DNA of 64,000 nt, taken from NCBI GenBank assembly GCA_013822735.1, contig PNKZ01000003.1, positions 1-64,000 on the forward strand. Direction: 5' to 3'. Source of the stretch: Pirellula sp. (GTDB lineage Bacteria > Planctomycetota > Planctomycetia > Pirellulales > PNKZ01). Both the position numbers and the translations under genes were made by a program. Numbering within the stretch: position 1 is the first letter of the stretch; each line of letters opens with the position of its first letter. The notes beneath the pieces were generated by a model, which had not been told where the DNA came from, searched no databases, and worked only from the letters and a program-made list of their open reading frames with translations. This document shows, in pieces, positions 1 through 10,271 of the stretch.

Positions 1-112
1 CCCCGGTCGCTCACGCTCCCGGCTCGCCGCAAACCCCTCCACCTCTCGCGGCGAACTCGTGTTAAATTCTCTCTTTCGCGAACGAAGCTACGGGCCTGAC
101 GAGGAGCAAGCG

Positions 113-448
113 ATGAACATCATGAATCGGCATCTGCTACGACGAAGATTTGTGCACGGGCTCTATTCCGGCTTGCGGCTTGTCTGGCCGATTCTGTCGA
201 GCCTGCTCGGGATCATCGTCGCGCTCGGGCTCACGATCGGCATGCTCGAAGGGTGGACCTTGGCAGAGTCGATCTACTTCGCCTTCATCTCGAGCCTGAC
301 GATCGGCTACGGAGATTTCGTCCCGACGACCACCTTCACGCGCGCCCTCACCATTCTCATCGGCCTCTGCGGCGTATTGCTCACTGCTCTGCTGGCCGCC
401 GTCGCCGTGAAAGCCATGCACTTGGTGGAGCAACCCGGCGGGAAATAA
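113..448 (+). CDS. Two-TM potassium channel-like protein (Ion_trans_2)
   Basis: Small inner-membrane protein of 111 residues with the architecture of a minimal KcsA/MthK-like pore: a first hydrophobic helix after a basic N-terminus, a pore helix, the selectivity filter TIGYGD, and a second long hydrophobic helix (about residues 78-105). It should form a tetrameric K+ pore; no cytoplasmic RCK domain follows, so it lacks an obvious ligand gate. The frame is open from a GTG at 59, but the ATG at 113 has a GAGGAG ribosome site six bases upstream and is preferred. It stands alone ahead of the secreted protease gene. Family assignment is confident; ion and gating are inferred. Confidence 0.85.
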   Translation: MNIMNRHLLRRRFVHGLYSGLRLVWPILSSLLGIIVALGLTIGMLEGWTLAESIYFAFISSLTIGYGDFVPTTTFTRALTILIGLCGVLLTALLAAVAVKAMHLVEQPGGK

Positions 449-574
449 GCGAAATCGCGGAAGCCGCCGCGTGGTCTGTTTCCTGCGTCGGCGCGAAAAG
501 TTTTGTCCGGTAATCGTAGTCGGTTACCATGGGCGCATCGGCAATTTCCTGAGAGACGCTGCGGAGTCGGCATC

Positions 575-2758
575 ATGATATGGAGTCGTATGTGGAAGCT
601 CGTTGCGGCGTCTGTCGGCGCGCTTGCCCTTACGACTTCCGCCGCATTCGGCGCCGAGAATCCGTTCGCACCCGCCGAGACGACCTCGAGCGATACGGTG
701 ACGTGGACGCAGCAGAGCGAGAACGCTTGGCAACTCGGCGAGGGGAGCATTCGCCCCGTGCAAGGAGAGATCGGAAAGACGGCGGGGATCATCTGCGGCT
801 CCAAGTTGATTGTGTTCGCCATGGACGGCACGCCGGAAGTGAAAGTCGTGCCGCTGGCGAAGGAGTACGCCTTCGTGGGACTCCGCGCCAAGTACATCGT
901 AGGCGTCACCAAAGAGCCGGCCGCGGTGGAGATTCTGGATCGTACTACCGGCGCAGAATTGCGCCGTGTCGCGTTGGGGGAAGGAGAGCCGTGGGGGATG
1001 GAACTTCACCCCACGTCGCCCGCGACTTATATCTGTCTTTCGCGGAAGAGGAAAATTACGGACGATTTCTCCGTGAAAGGTTTTTTCGCCGTCGTAGATG
1101 AGACGCGCGCGAAAGTCGAACAAAGCGACGACTACATCGGGCAGAAGTTGACGATCGATCCCACCGGACGATTTTTGGTATCGGGCTTCGCCGACGTCAT
1201 CCCGCTAGGCGCGCAGTTGGTGCGCGTTCCCGGCGTGATGCTGCCGCGCGGCGCGGTTCCGGGTCGACCCACGATGCCGCAGGTGCCGGTGCCGGGCAGG
1301 CCGGGCTATTACGGCGGACGTTATCCGGGGGGCGGCTACGTCCCCAACTATCCGCAGCGAGGGCCGGATCAAATTCAAGTGGTGACGCGAACGGCGAGCG
1401 TTTCCGTGGCGATCGTTTTCGACTTGGAAGACGAGCTGAATCCGCGCCCGCTCGGCCTCTTCGAGTTCGAAGGATTTTCGCGCGGGCTGCGCCTATCGTA
1501 CGACGGGCATCGCCTGACGGGGCTCACCGAGGGTAAGGCGCCGACGGGGCGCGATCCGTTGAACCCGAAGGAGTCGGCAATCACGTTCGACACGAGCCGC
1601 ATCGGCGTCGGTGCGCCGGATACCGAACTGCGGCATCATCCGTCGGCGCCGATCACGGCCGTCGCCGCGGGAAACAAAGTCGACTTTCTGGATACGCAGA
1701 CCGGCAAACAATTGGGGGAGACGGCCATTCCGTTGCCGCCGGATGCCGCCGTGGCGCTGCTGGGAATGAACTTTTCGCCCGATGGCCGACAACTGTTGCT
1801 TGCCGTGACCGGCGACAAGGGAGAAAGCCTGCTGCGGATCCGGGTCCCACTGTCGGAGTCGAATCGAAAATTGATCGAAGAGCGCGCCATCCATCCCGTC
1901 GTGGAGTTGGCTTCGGGAAAACTAACGCCGCTGACGGAGTTCGACGGACTCCGCGGCGGACTCGCCGCTTCGATGCGCGCGGCCGAAATCGCCAAGCGAT
2001 ATTCCGACGGGGTGGTGATCGTGCGCGGCGGCGATGGAACCGGCACGGGATTCGTCGTCGGTTCGTCGGGCTATATCCTAACGTGCGCTCACTGCGTTTC
2101 GCGCCTGACGCCGACCACGGTCGTTTATCGTTCGGCGGAAGACCAGGGGAAAGAAATTGAGGCGCCTGCCGAAGTGTTGCAACGCGATGCGAAGCGGGAT
2201 CTCGCCTTGTTGAAGATTAAGACGACGAAGCCGCTAGCGAGTCTGGTGCTCGCCCCGCCGATCGATGTGGCGCACGGGGAAGAAGTGACCGTGATCTCCA
2301 ATCCGGCTCTCGGCGACGAAGTGCTCAAGAACACGATCACCACCGGCGTGGTGAGCAGTCCGCGGCAAGTACTCGACGACGAGTCGTACATCCAATCGTC
2401 GGCGGCTGTGAACCCGGGCTCCAGCGGCGGTCCGATGTTCGATCAGCATGGCGAAGTGATCGGCATGGTCGTGCTGAAGGCGCGCATCGAGGGGGTCGGC
2501 TTCGCGATTCCCATCCGGACGATCACCGAGTTTCTCTTGAAGTCGGCAAGTTATGCGGGAGACGACCGACGATTGCTTCGTTCCTGGGTCGAATCGAAAT
2601 CCGAGACGCAGCACCCCGGAAGGTTCGTGTCGTCGGACGTGAAGACTTTGATGATCTTGGAGCCGGGGGCTACGCAGTCGCGCATCTTGACCGTGGACAC
2701 GTTGAGTGCGGGCGACCGAGCGCTGTTGGCGCTGATTATTTCCGCCGCCGCCAAATAG
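575..2758 (+). CDS. Secreted trypsin-like serine protease with propeller-like N-terminal half
   Basis: A 727-residue exported protein. The start at ATG 575 gives a clean signal peptide (basic start, hydrophobic core, AFGA cleavage region); an in-frame TTG at 503 would add 24 unlikely residues. The N-terminal ~450 residues resemble WD/PQQ-type propeller strands and contain a Pro/Gly/Tyr-rich linker (about residues 225-265). The C-terminal part is an S1C/DegP-like protease: His in TCAHCV (about residue 500), Asp in RDLALLK, and Ser in NPGSSGGP (about residue 614), so the triad is complete. No PDZ domain follows. It lies about 100 bases upstream of the giant lipoprotein, which shares the propeller-like strands, so the two may be co-expressed. 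The substrate is unknown. Confidence 0.8.
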   Translation: MIWSRMWKLVAASVGALALTTSAAFGAENPFAPAETTSSDTVTWTQQSENAWQLGEGSIRPVQGEIGKTAGIICGSKLIVFAMDGTPEVKVVPLAKEYAFVGLRAKYIVGVTKEPAAVEILDRTTGAELRRVALGEGEPWGMELHPTSPATYICLSRKRKITDDFSVKGFFAVVDETRAKVEQSDDYIGQKLTIDPTGRFLVSGFADVIPLGAQLVRVPGVMLPRGAVPGRPTMPQVPVPGRPGYYGGRYPGGGYVPNYPQRGPDQIQVVTRTASVSVAIVFDLEDELNPRPLGLFEFEGFSRGLRLSYDGHRLTGLTEGKAPTGRDPLNPKESAITFDTSRIGVGAPDTELRHHPSAPITAVAAGNKVDFLDTQTGKQLGETAIPLPPDAAVALLGMNFSPDGRQLLLAVTGDKGESLLRIRVPLSESNRKLIEERAIHPVVELASGKLTPLTEFDGLRGGLAASMRAAEIAKRYSDGVVIVRGGDGTGTGFVVGSSGYILTCAHCVSRLTPTTVVYRSAEDQGKEIEAPAEVLQRDAKRDLALLKIKTTKPLASLVLAPPIDVAHGEEVTVISNPALGDEVLKNTITTGVVSSPRQVLDDESYIQSSAAVNPGSSGGPMFDQHGEVIGMVVLKARIEGVGFAIPIRTITEFLLKSASYAGDDRRLLRSWVESKSETQHPGRFVSSDVKTLMILEPGATQSRILTVDTLSAGDRALLALIISAAAK

Positions 2759-2860
2759 GCCGCGGCACGAGTGGGGCGGCGACCGGGAAAACGCCGCGGA
2801 GAGCACACGAAAGCAGCCGGCGATCGCGGCCTCGGTGACGGAATGTTGCAAGGAGCTGAT

Positions 2861-5800
2861 ATGCGTCCGATTTGGATCTTGGCGGCCGTAAGTCTGTTGA
2901 CGCTCGCCGCTTGTTCCGACAATGCGCAGCAGCCGCAACCGAACGTCGCCGCTGAAGGAGAGGCCCGGCTCACGCTCCCGCCGCCGCGCGAAGAGCCGCC
3001 GCCGTCGGCGAACAGGGCGAAAGTTCTCGCACCGCCGCCGTCGCCCGGACCGCCGGAAGTTGTGGAAGCGATGCAATTGCCGCCCGGCACTCCGTTGGAG
3101 AACGAACGGCCGATTGGTCCCCAGGATGTGGTGCCGCGCGGTGCCGCAAGTATCGGCTATGAACGATCTCCTACGGGCCAAATGACGCCGTACGTCCGAA
3201 TGCAGGACGGTCGAATCGTGCGGACAACGCAGCGAGCGGCAGTTGCTCCTTTCAGCTCGCCGCCGGCGGAATTCGTACCTTTGCCCTTGGTGGAGCCCGA
3301 CGCCAAGCTGCCGATTCCCGGCCCGGTGGACGACGTCGTAGTCGGCGGCGGCGGACGCTATCTGCTACTGGCGATGCACGACTTGCAAAAGGTGGTCGTG
3401 TTCGACGTGCGCGAAGGAAAGGTGTTGAAGTATGTGAACGTCGAGAGCGACGAATTTTTCGTCGCCGGCGGCGCTACGCAATTCGTCATTGCCGACGCTA
3501 AGGAAAACTCGCTCGAAGCTTGGAACTACGAGCGGCTGGAACAACCGCGCTTACGGGCCGACCTCGATCCGACGAACAAGAAGAAGTTGGCGGGAGCGGT
3601 GATGGGGTTCTCTTCGCAAGGCCCCCTTGGTTGCTCGTTCAAATACGAGAAGTACGGTCCGCAACAAGCCTACGTGGAGTTATTCGATCTGGAGACGCTG
3701 AAGCCGCTGAAATACGTGGTGGATTGGAACGGAAGGTATTCGTTCTCGCCGCGCGAACCAGGCAGGTATCGTTTAGCCGCGACGCCGGACGGTCGATCGT
3801 TTCTCATGTGTGAAGGGAGTAACGTAAACACGCTCAAACTCAACGCGGACGGTTCGATCGCAACGCTGCTGCCGGCGACGCGCATAACGAGCTCGATATC
3901 GACCGAGGGCCCTCCTCCGCCGGCGCTGGAGGGGCCCGCGTTTTTTGACAAGACGTCGATACTTCTCGGTGAGGGACGGCGGAATTCTCCGACGTGGAAG
4001 CTGGGCGCCTCCATGCGCCAGATTTCGCCCGCCCTGCCCGGGCACTATTGGCTGATGTCGGGTAACGCGAGCTACGGCAATTTGTCGGGCCTCGTCGTCG
4101 CATTTTATTTCACTGAGGTAAGCAATCCGTTGGCCGCGATGCGGTTGAACATACCTACGGCAAACCAAGCAGTCGGCGCCGGCCGACTGCCTGGATGGAA
4201 GCGGCTATTTTACAACGCTGCCGAGAAAACGCTCGTCGTGCTGCCCCTCGGCGTGCAGGAAATCTATATCAAGCGATTCGATTTGGACGAGGCCGTGGCC
4301 AAATCGGAAACGAGCGTTCTGCAAGTCGTCTCCCAACCACCGTCGGAATTCTTTCCGGGAAAGAAATTCGAGTACGCGATTCGCGCCGTTTCGAATCGCG
4401 GCGGTCTGAGCTTCCGGTTAGAGGCGGGACCGACCGGCATGACGGTGTCGCCGAAAGGTCTCGTCGAATGGCAGGCGCCCGCCGACGCTCCCGAAAAGCA
4501 AACGGCGATCATCGCCTTGAGCGACGAAACCGGTCAGCAGATGTTTCACAATGTCGCGCTCGCGCGCGGAGAAGTTCCGCTGCAGGGAGTTGCCTTCGGC
4601 AGCAACGCCCCGATTGATTCGCAGTCGCCGCGCGTCGGGCTCAAGCTTCCGGGGCCCTTCAGCGACGTAGTGGTGGGAGCCGGCGGCGCGTACCTTTTAG
4701 CGCCCATGCCTTCGGTACGACAGATCGCCGTGATCGATGTGAAACAGCGCAAGATCGTCAAGCTGATTCCGGCGGACGACGAAATCGTCAAGATCGCCGC
4801 CGGAGCGACGCGCTTCGTCATCTATTCCGGCAAGGGAGCGTTGAGCCGCTGGAACTATGCTCGACTGGAACGTGAGCTCACGATTCCGTTCGAGGGCCAG
4901 GTCGATTCCTTATGCATGGGCTCGGCTTCCGAGGGGCCGATTCTTTTAAGCCGCCCGAAGACGAAACGCTCGAAAAGCGTGTTCCTCGATTTGAATACGC
5001 TCAAGCCGACCAACATCAAGGTTTGGCTGCCTGCAATCGGAGTGGAAGGAAATATTGAAGGGCACGTGGCCGCCTCGGCGAACGGGCAAACATTTACTTC
5101 CTGGCGAAACGACACTTCCTCGATCGGAATGTTTTCTTATGTGGTTCGCGGGGAAGAGGCTTGGGTCACGAAACGATATGCATCAGGCGGACCCGTAACG
5201 CCGAGTCCCGACGGCAGCGTCATCTACACGCTCCTAGGGGCCCATCCCAGTTTCAGCACGAACGGAAGCGACCTGGATGATCTTCGTCGGAAAACCTTCG
5301 GAATGCCGCCCTACTTGAAGATGCCGGCGGCGACCGGGAACTACTACTTGCGCTGGTCGTCGTCTCCGGACGGCAATGCGGACGACGCTCGTGCCGTAAC
5401 GCTCCACGTGCAAGGGAACGAAACGCCCGTCATGACGATTCCAGGCGTCGGGCCTCCCTTCCAGATGCCGAAGAAGTTCGACGATCCTGATCCGCTCTAT
5501 CCTCGCCGCGTGCTGTATCTGCCGGTCGTCGACACCGTGATGGCGCTGAGTGCGACGATGGATTCGATCATCTTCCATCGCTTTGTGCTCGATGAAGCTC
5601 TAGCAAAATTGCCGACGAATTATCTGTTCGTCGCTTCGGCGCCGCCGTCGGAGGTGCGCCCTTCGACGCAGCTGCGTTATCAGGTGGAAGTGAAATCGCG
5701 TCAGGGCGGGGTGAAGTATACGCTTGCCGGAGGACCCGCCGGAGCGCGTATCTCCCCCACGGGCTTGGTCACTTGGAACGTTTCCGCATCGGTCACCGGC

Positions 5801-8800
5801 AAGCATCCGTTCGCCGTTCATATTCGCGACGAATCCGGCGCGGAGACGGCCCATATCTTTACCGTTCAGGTCGAAAAAAGCGCCCCGGCGACGGGCTCCG
5901 CGACGCTCGCGGCGACAACCGTCGGCAATGTACCGCCGGCGATCGCCCCTCCGACGACGCCCCCCCCGAACGTCGCCGCGGTCGTTCGGCCGAGGACGGC
6001 GATCAAATTGCCGGGACCGGTATCGCAACTTTGCGTCGGCGGCGGCGGTCGGTACCTCATCGGCTTTATCAAAGCGTCGCAACAGGTCGCCGTCATCGAC
6101 GTGCGCGAGCGTCAACTCCAGAAACTCATCCCCGCCGACGACGAAGAAGTGCGCATTGCGGCGGGAGCGACGAAATTCGTCGTCTTGCAGGTGACTCGAG
6201 GCGTCTTCAGCAGGTATGCGTTGGCAACTTGCGAGCGCGAGTTAACGGCCGTTGCTCCGGACCGGCAAAAGATCGCGACTTTGTCGATGGGATGCGAATC
6301 GGAAGGCCCCATCATTGCGACGACGCGCGGACGCCTCAACGATCATCCGATCTTTTTCGATCTCATGTCGCTCAAGCCCTCGGCGATCTCGCTGGGTGAG
6401 GACGCGCGTCACAGTTTCGGGTCGGACGTGGCGGTGAGCGCCGACGGACGTTTGTTCATGGCCGGCAACGTGCAATGCCGGATCGTCGATCTGAAAGTGG
6501 AAACATCCCGGCGCGAGGGTTTCGGTTTCGGGGTCCCGAGCTCCGACGGGCGGATCCTTTACGGAGCCGGCGATCTTTGGCATGTCGACGGCAACCGGAT
6601 CGGCCCCGGAGAGGGGCCGGGGTTCAATATTCCGGCGTTAGTCGGTCCGTATTTTGTCCGGGTGCCGTCGGTATATGTTGGCGACAAACCGTCGGCGTCG
6701 AGATTGCGCGAGAAGCCGTTGCCGGCGCCGCCGACGTTGCACTTGCAGGGAGACAATCAAACGATCTTGACCATGGCCGACGTCGAGTTTTCGCCGATTC
6801 CCCGCGACAGTAATCGGATGCCGATCAAAATTGCGTCGGAGCGATTTTTCTTGTTGCCGACGGCGGATGCGATGGCGACGTTATCGCCAAACGAAGATCA
6901 AATCCTCATCTACCGTTTTCATTTCGAAGAAGAGCTCGCGAAGATTGAGGGCGACTACTTGTTGGTCGTCTCCCAGCCGCCGCTCGCGGTCCATCCTGAA
7001 TCGCGCGTCGAGTATCAACTCGACGTTCGTTCGAAGCGAGGCGGCGTGAAATATCGCTTGGAGAACGGACCCGCCGGGATGACGATCTCGCCGTCAGGTT
7101 TGATTTCCTGGTCGCCGCAGCTAACCGATCGCGAGGAACAAGTCGTGATCGCGGCGGTCAGCGATGCGTCGGGACAGGAACTCTTCCATACGTTTAGGCT
7201 GAAGCTCGACGTGACCGCGCCGCAAACGCCGGCCGTGGGTACGACGATACCGAAAGCGAGTTCTGCTCCCGAGATTCGGCCGCGCACCACGCCGCCGCAG
7301 ACGGCGTCCGTCGCACCGACGCCGACGGCAACGCCTCCCGCATCGACGCCGACGGCGATGCCGACGGTGACCGCCGTGGAAGCGGTTCCCGGCGACCGCG
7401 TGAAGCATTTGCTCAAGCTCCCCGCGACGATCGACGACGTTTGCGTCGGCGGCGCCGGACGGTATCTGGTTGCCCAACTGACGACGTTGCGACAAGCGGC
7501 GATCATCGACGTACTGGAGAAGCGAGTTGTAAAGATCCTGTTGATTGACGATGAGAAATTCTGTTTGGCGGCCGGCAGCACGAAACTCGTCGTCGCCCTC
7601 ATGTCGAAGAATATTCTTGCTCGGTACGACTTGGCCACGGGCGCTCGCGAACTCACCGTCGTGCATTCGGGAAAGCCGATCCGCACCTTGGCAATGGGCT
7701 CGGCATCCGAAGGCCCCCTCTTCGTCGGCGAGTCTATGAAATTCGAGATGACGCCGCGCTTTCTTAGGCTTTCCACGTTGAAGCCGGCCGACATTGACCT
7801 GAAACAACCCGGCATGCGGTTTGGTACCACCGTGCGAGCCGGCGCTAACGGAGCGCTATTTGGAAGTTGGACGCGCGGCCTTTCACCAACCGGCCTGCAC
7901 CTACTCAGAATTGACGGAACGTCGGCGCTCTACTTCCATGAACACGAAAGTGTGGGGATGGTCTTACCGAGTCCCGACGCGCGGATCGTTTACACCGGTG
8001 CGGGCATGTACACGCCTGACGCAAAAACGCTGAACGGCCTCCCCAATTCATTCACTCCATCGGCCGTCATGCTGCCCGCGGCGACGGGAACGCTCTACTT
8101 GCAATGGAAGGTCCCGTTTGAGCCTCATCTGCGGCCCGGCGCCGAGGCGCCCCCGCTCACTTTGCACGTGCAAGGAGAAAAGTCGCCTCTGCTTACGCTC
8201 CAAGAGATCGATTTGCCTAAGCCGTCCGACGATCCGAATGCGAAGCGACATCCGATGTCGGAGCTCGACAAGCAGATTCTGCTACTGCCTGCGGCCGAGG
8301 CGCTGGTCACGATCCCGCAATCGAGCGATCAAATCACGATCCATCGTTTCCAACTCGACGAAGAGCTTCACCGTGAGGAATCGGCTCCGTTGTTCGTGGC
8401 TTCCGTCCCTCCGTCAGCAGTCAAACCCGGCGCCGATTTTCAGTATCAGGTCGTGGCGAAGTCGAAACGAGGAGGCCTTAAGTACCGGCTGGAATCCGGT
8501 CCCGCGGGAATGACCGTTTCGCCGACAGGATTGGTGACATGGAAGGCCGTGCGCGTAGGCGAACCGGAAGTGATCGGTATCATCGCCGTCAGCGATGACT
8601 CGGGGGAAGAAATCTTTCATACCTTCCGATTGCGTCTCGACGCAGACGCACCGACTGCGCCGCCCACGACCGCATCCCGTCCGATGCCGAGCCCAACGGG
8701 AACGAGGCGGCTCCCCGCCGCCTCGGCGAGTCTGCGCACCTGGAAGAGCGTCGACGGCATGTTCACCGTCGAAGCAAGGTTCGAAAAACTTGCCGACGGT

Positions 8801-8908
8801 AAAGTCACGCTACTGCGTGTCGATGGAAAGAGGACCGACGTGCCGCTCGAAAAGCTAAGTCAGGAAGACCGAGACTTCGTGGCGGAGGCATCGAAGGCGG
8901 CCCCCTAG
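2861..8908 (+). CDS. Giant four-repeat lipoprotein with C-terminal SHD1 domain
   Basis: A 2015-residue envelope protein. ATG 2861 has AAGGAG just upstream and starts a lipoprotein signal with lipobox LAAC; longer upstream frames lack this. After a Pro-rich linker come four tandem units starting near residues 143, 590, 1046 and 1516. Each opens with a KLPGP..D..VGGGGRYL-type strand and a VIDVxxRKVxK strand (propeller-like) and closes with a putative Ig-like module (SQPPSE..., GPxGMTVSPxGLVxW). Units are joined by Pro/Thr-rich linkers. The last ~55 residues match the SHD1 (SLA1 homology 1) pattern common in planctomycetes (RTWKSVDG, VTLLRVDGK, LSQEDRDFV). Probably a surface binding or scaffolding protein; function unknown. 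Confidence 0.8.
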   Translation: MRPIWILAAVSLLTLAACSDNAQQPQPNVAAEGEARLTLPPPREEPPPSANRAKVLAPPPSPGPPEVVEAMQLPPGTPLENERPIGPQDVVPRGAASIGYERSPTGQMTPYVRMQDGRIVRTTQRAAVAPFSSPPAEFVPLPLVEPDAKLPIPGPVDDVVVGGGGRYLLLAMHDLQKVVVFDVREGKVLKYVNVESDEFFVAGGATQFVIADAKENSLEAWNYERLEQPRLRADLDPTNKKKLAGAVMGFSSQGPLGCSFKYEKYGPQQAYVELFDLETLKPLKYVVDWNGRYSFSPREPGRYRLAATPDGRSFLMCEGSNVNTLKLNADGSIATLLPATRITSSISTEGPPPPALEGPAFFDKTSILLGEGRRNSPTWKLGASMRQISPALPGHYWLMSGNASYGNLSGLVVAFYFTEVSNPLAAMRLNIPTANQAVGAGRLPGWKRLFYNAAEKTLVVLPLGVQEIYIKRFDLDEAVAKSETSVLQVVSQPPSEFFPGKKFEYAIRAVSNRGGLSFRLEAGPTGMTVSPKGLVEWQAPADAPEKQTAIIALSDETGQQMFHNVALARGEVPLQGVAFGSNAPIDSQSPRVGLKLPGPFSDVVVGAGGAYLLAPMPSVRQIAVIDVKQRKIVKLIPADDEIVKIAAGATRFVIYSGKGALSRWNYARLERELTIPFEGQVDSLCMGSASEGPILLSRPKTKRSKSVFLDLNTLKPTNIKVWLPAIGVEGNIEGHVAASANGQTFTSWRNDTSSIGMFSYVVRGEEAWVTKRYASGGPVTPSPDGSVIYTLLGAHPSFSTNGSDLDDLRRKTFGMPPYLKMPAATGNYYLRWSSSPDGNADDARAVTLHVQGNETPVMTIPGVGPPFQMPKKFDDPDPLYPRRVLYLPVVDTVMALSATMDSIIFHRFVLDEALAKLPTNYLFVASAPPSEVRPSTQLRYQVEVKSRQGGVKYTLAGGPAGARISPTGLVTWNVSASVTGKHPFAVHIRDESGAETAHIFTVQVEKSAPATGSATLAATTVGNVPPAIAPPTTPPPNVAAVVRPRTAIKLPGPVSQLCVGGGGRYLIGFIKASQQVAVIDVRERQLQKLIPADDEEVRIAAGATKFVVLQVTRGVFSRYALATCERELTAVAPDRQKIATLSMGCESEGPIIATTRGRLNDHPIFFDLMSLKPSAISLGEDARHSFGSDVAVSADGRLFMAGNVQCRIVDLKVETSRREGFGFGVPSSDGRILYGAGDLWHVDGNRIGPGEGPGFNIPALVGPYFVRVPSVYVGDKPSASRLREKPLPAPPTLHLQGDNQTILTMADVEFSPIPRDSNRMPIKIASERFFLLPTADAMATLSPNEDQILIYRFHFEEELAKIEGDYLLVVSQPPLAVHPESRVEYQLDVRSKRGGVKYRLENGPAGMTISPSGLISWSPQLTDREEQVVIAAVSDASGQELFHTFRLKLDVTAPQTPAVGTTIPKASSAPEIRPRTTPPQTASVAPTPTATPPASTPTAMPTVTAVEAVPGDRVKHLLKLPATIDDVCVGGAGRYLVAQLTTLRQAAIIDVLEKRVVKILLIDDEKFCLAAGSTKLVVALMSKNILARYDLATGARELTVVHSGKPIRTLAMGSASEGPLFVGESMKFEMTPRFLRLSTLKPADIDLKQPGMRFGTTVRAGANGALFGSWTRGLSPTGLHLLRIDGTSALYFHEHESVGMVLPSPDARIVYTGAGMYTPDAKTLNGLPNSFTPSAVMLPAATGTLYLQWKVPFEPHLRPGAEAPPLTLHVQGEKSPLLTLQEIDLPKPSDDPNAKRHPMSELDKQILLLPAAEALVTIPQSSDQITIHRFQLDEELHREESAPLFVASVPPSAVKPGADFQYQVVAKSKRGGLKYRLESGPAGMTVSPTGLVTWKAVRVGEPEVIGIIAVSDDSGEEIFHTFRLRLDADAPTAPPTTASRPMPSPTGTRRLPAASASLRTWKSVDGMFTVEARFEKLADGKVTLLRVDGKRTDVPLEKLSQEDRDFVAEASKAAP

Positions 8909-8987
8909 GTCGCGCCGCAGTGGAGAGCCCCCCTACCGAAGCTCGGCAGGTCCGCATACTCAACGCCCGACGTCTCGTGGGCATTTC

Positions 8988-9416
8988 TCAGTTGGCCTGG
9001 AATGAAACCCTCAACGGGCCCTGCTCTGCCGCGAGTACGATACATTCCGACGGTTGTTCGTCCATCGATTGCGCGGCGTCGGCGATTCTGGGGAGAGAAA
9101 GCGAAGAAGGACCGGGGAGAACGCTTTTAAGGTTGCCTCCGATCATGTTCGCAAGTTCGGTGGCCATGTCGGAGATGTCTTCCGAGGTAACCTCGTCCTG
9201 CGAAACACGAAACATCGCGGCGGCCGAGGCCAGCGCGAGTTCGTGAGAGAACGTGAGTTGAACTTCCCCGTCGAAGCCGCCCCGAATCGAGATTGCCGAT
9301 GTCACGGAATCCGGCGAGAAGAACGTCGAGGCGTCCCCCCGCATGGCGTCGATATCAAGCATCGTCCCGAGCACGCTCACGGCAATCTGCTCGAGAGCCT
9401 CGTCATACATTTCCAT
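8988..9416 (-). CDS. cheX: CheX/CheC-type chemotaxis protein (CheY-P phosphatase family)
   Basis: 142-residue cytoplasmic protein with the CheX fold signature: an alternating N-terminal strand region (SAISIRGGFDGEVQLTFS), then an E...N..GGNLK helix (ELANMIGGNLKSVLPG) matching the phosphatase active-site pattern ExxN. In this family the protein removes phosphate from CheY-P to end the motility signal. It is the last gene of a minus-strand chemotaxis cluster, 18 bases downstream of cheR. The family is clear; whether it is catalytically active as CheX or works as an adaptor is inferred. Confidence 0.75.
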   Translation of the reverse strand: MEMYDEALEQIAVSVLGTMLDIDAMRGDASTFFSPDSVTSAISIRGGFDGEVQLTFSHELALASAAAMFRVSQDEVTSEDISDMATELANMIGGNLKSVLPGPSSLSLPRIADAAQSMDEQPSECIVLAAEQGPLRVSFQAN

Positions 9417-9434
9417 TGTGATCTCTCTTCGTCG

Positions 9435-10262
9435 CTATTTCAGTTTGTAGAAAACGCTGCTGCCGATCTGCGTACGCTCGAACGAGTTGTCTAAGCCCAT
9501 CGTGGTTTCGGCGGCTCCGAGAAACAGCACCGCGTGCGGCGCCATCACCTGACGAACCTTTTGTAGAATGGTGCGCTTCGTTTCCGGCGAAAAGTAAATC
9601 AATACGTTGCGCAGGAAGACGACGTCCATCTTGGGCATCGCGGGCCACGACTCGATTAGGTTCAGCTTGGCAAATTTCGCCATGCCGCGCAATTTGTCGT
9701 CGAGCTTCCATTGCAAACCTTCGCGGCGGAAATACTTAGTGAGCAGCGAGGCCGGTAGACCGCGATTCATCTCAATTTGTGAAAAGGAAGCGAGTCGTGC
9801 TTTGTTGAGTACGTCGTCGGAAAGATCGGTTCCTAGGATTTCGACTTTCCAAGTAGCCAACTCGGGAAAGTGCTCGCACAAGAGCATGGCGATGGAATAC
9901 GCTTCTTGCCCCGTGCTGCATGCGGCCGACCAAATGTTCAACGAGCGCTCGCCGGCCTTCATGCGCATCATGTCGGCAATTACCTTCGTTCGCAGCGCTT
10001 CAAACGGGTGCGCATCGCGATAGAAGCTCGTTTCGTTGGTCGTCATCGCTTCGACGAGTTGCTGCTGCAGGCCGGGCTTCGGATTCACGTGGAGCGCTTT
10101 GACCATCTCGCACGTCGATGCATAACCGTTTCGTTTCGCGACCGGCGTCAAACGGGCTTCGATGAGATAAGCCTTGCTTGATTCCAACTCGATCGCCGAC
10201 CGCCGGCGCACGAGTTCGCAAACGTAATGGATGGTTTCGGGAGCTAGCGTTGTGGCGCTCAT
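9435..10262 (-). CDS. cheR: Chemotaxis protein methyltransferase CheR
   Basis: 275 residues, the usual CheR length. The N-terminal helical domain (residues ~1-80) is followed by a SAM-binding methyltransferase domain with IWSAACSTGQEAYSIAML (motif I), EILGTDLSDDVLNKA, and DVVFLRNVLIYFSPETK (NVLIYF hallmark). It methylates glutamates of chemoreceptors from S-adenosylmethionine, opposing CheB. It lies nine bases downstream of cheB and 18 upstream of cheX, so the genes are very likely one transcript. No chemoreceptor or CheA lies in the window. Confidence 0.95.
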   Translation of the reverse strand: MSATTLAPETIHYVCELVRRRSAIELESSKAYLIEARLTPVAKRNGYASTCEMVKALHVNPKPGLQQQLVEAMTTNETSFYRDAHPFEALRTKVIADMMRMKAGERSLNIWSAACSTGQEAYSIAMLLCEHFPELATWKVEILGTDLSDDVLNKARLASFSQIEMNRGLPASLLTKYFRREGLQWKLDDKLRGMAKFAKLNLIESWPAMPKMDVVFLRNVLIYFSPETKRTILQKVRQVMAPHAVLFLGAAETTMGLDNSFERTQIGSSVFYKLK

Positions 10263-10271
10263 GATATTCCT

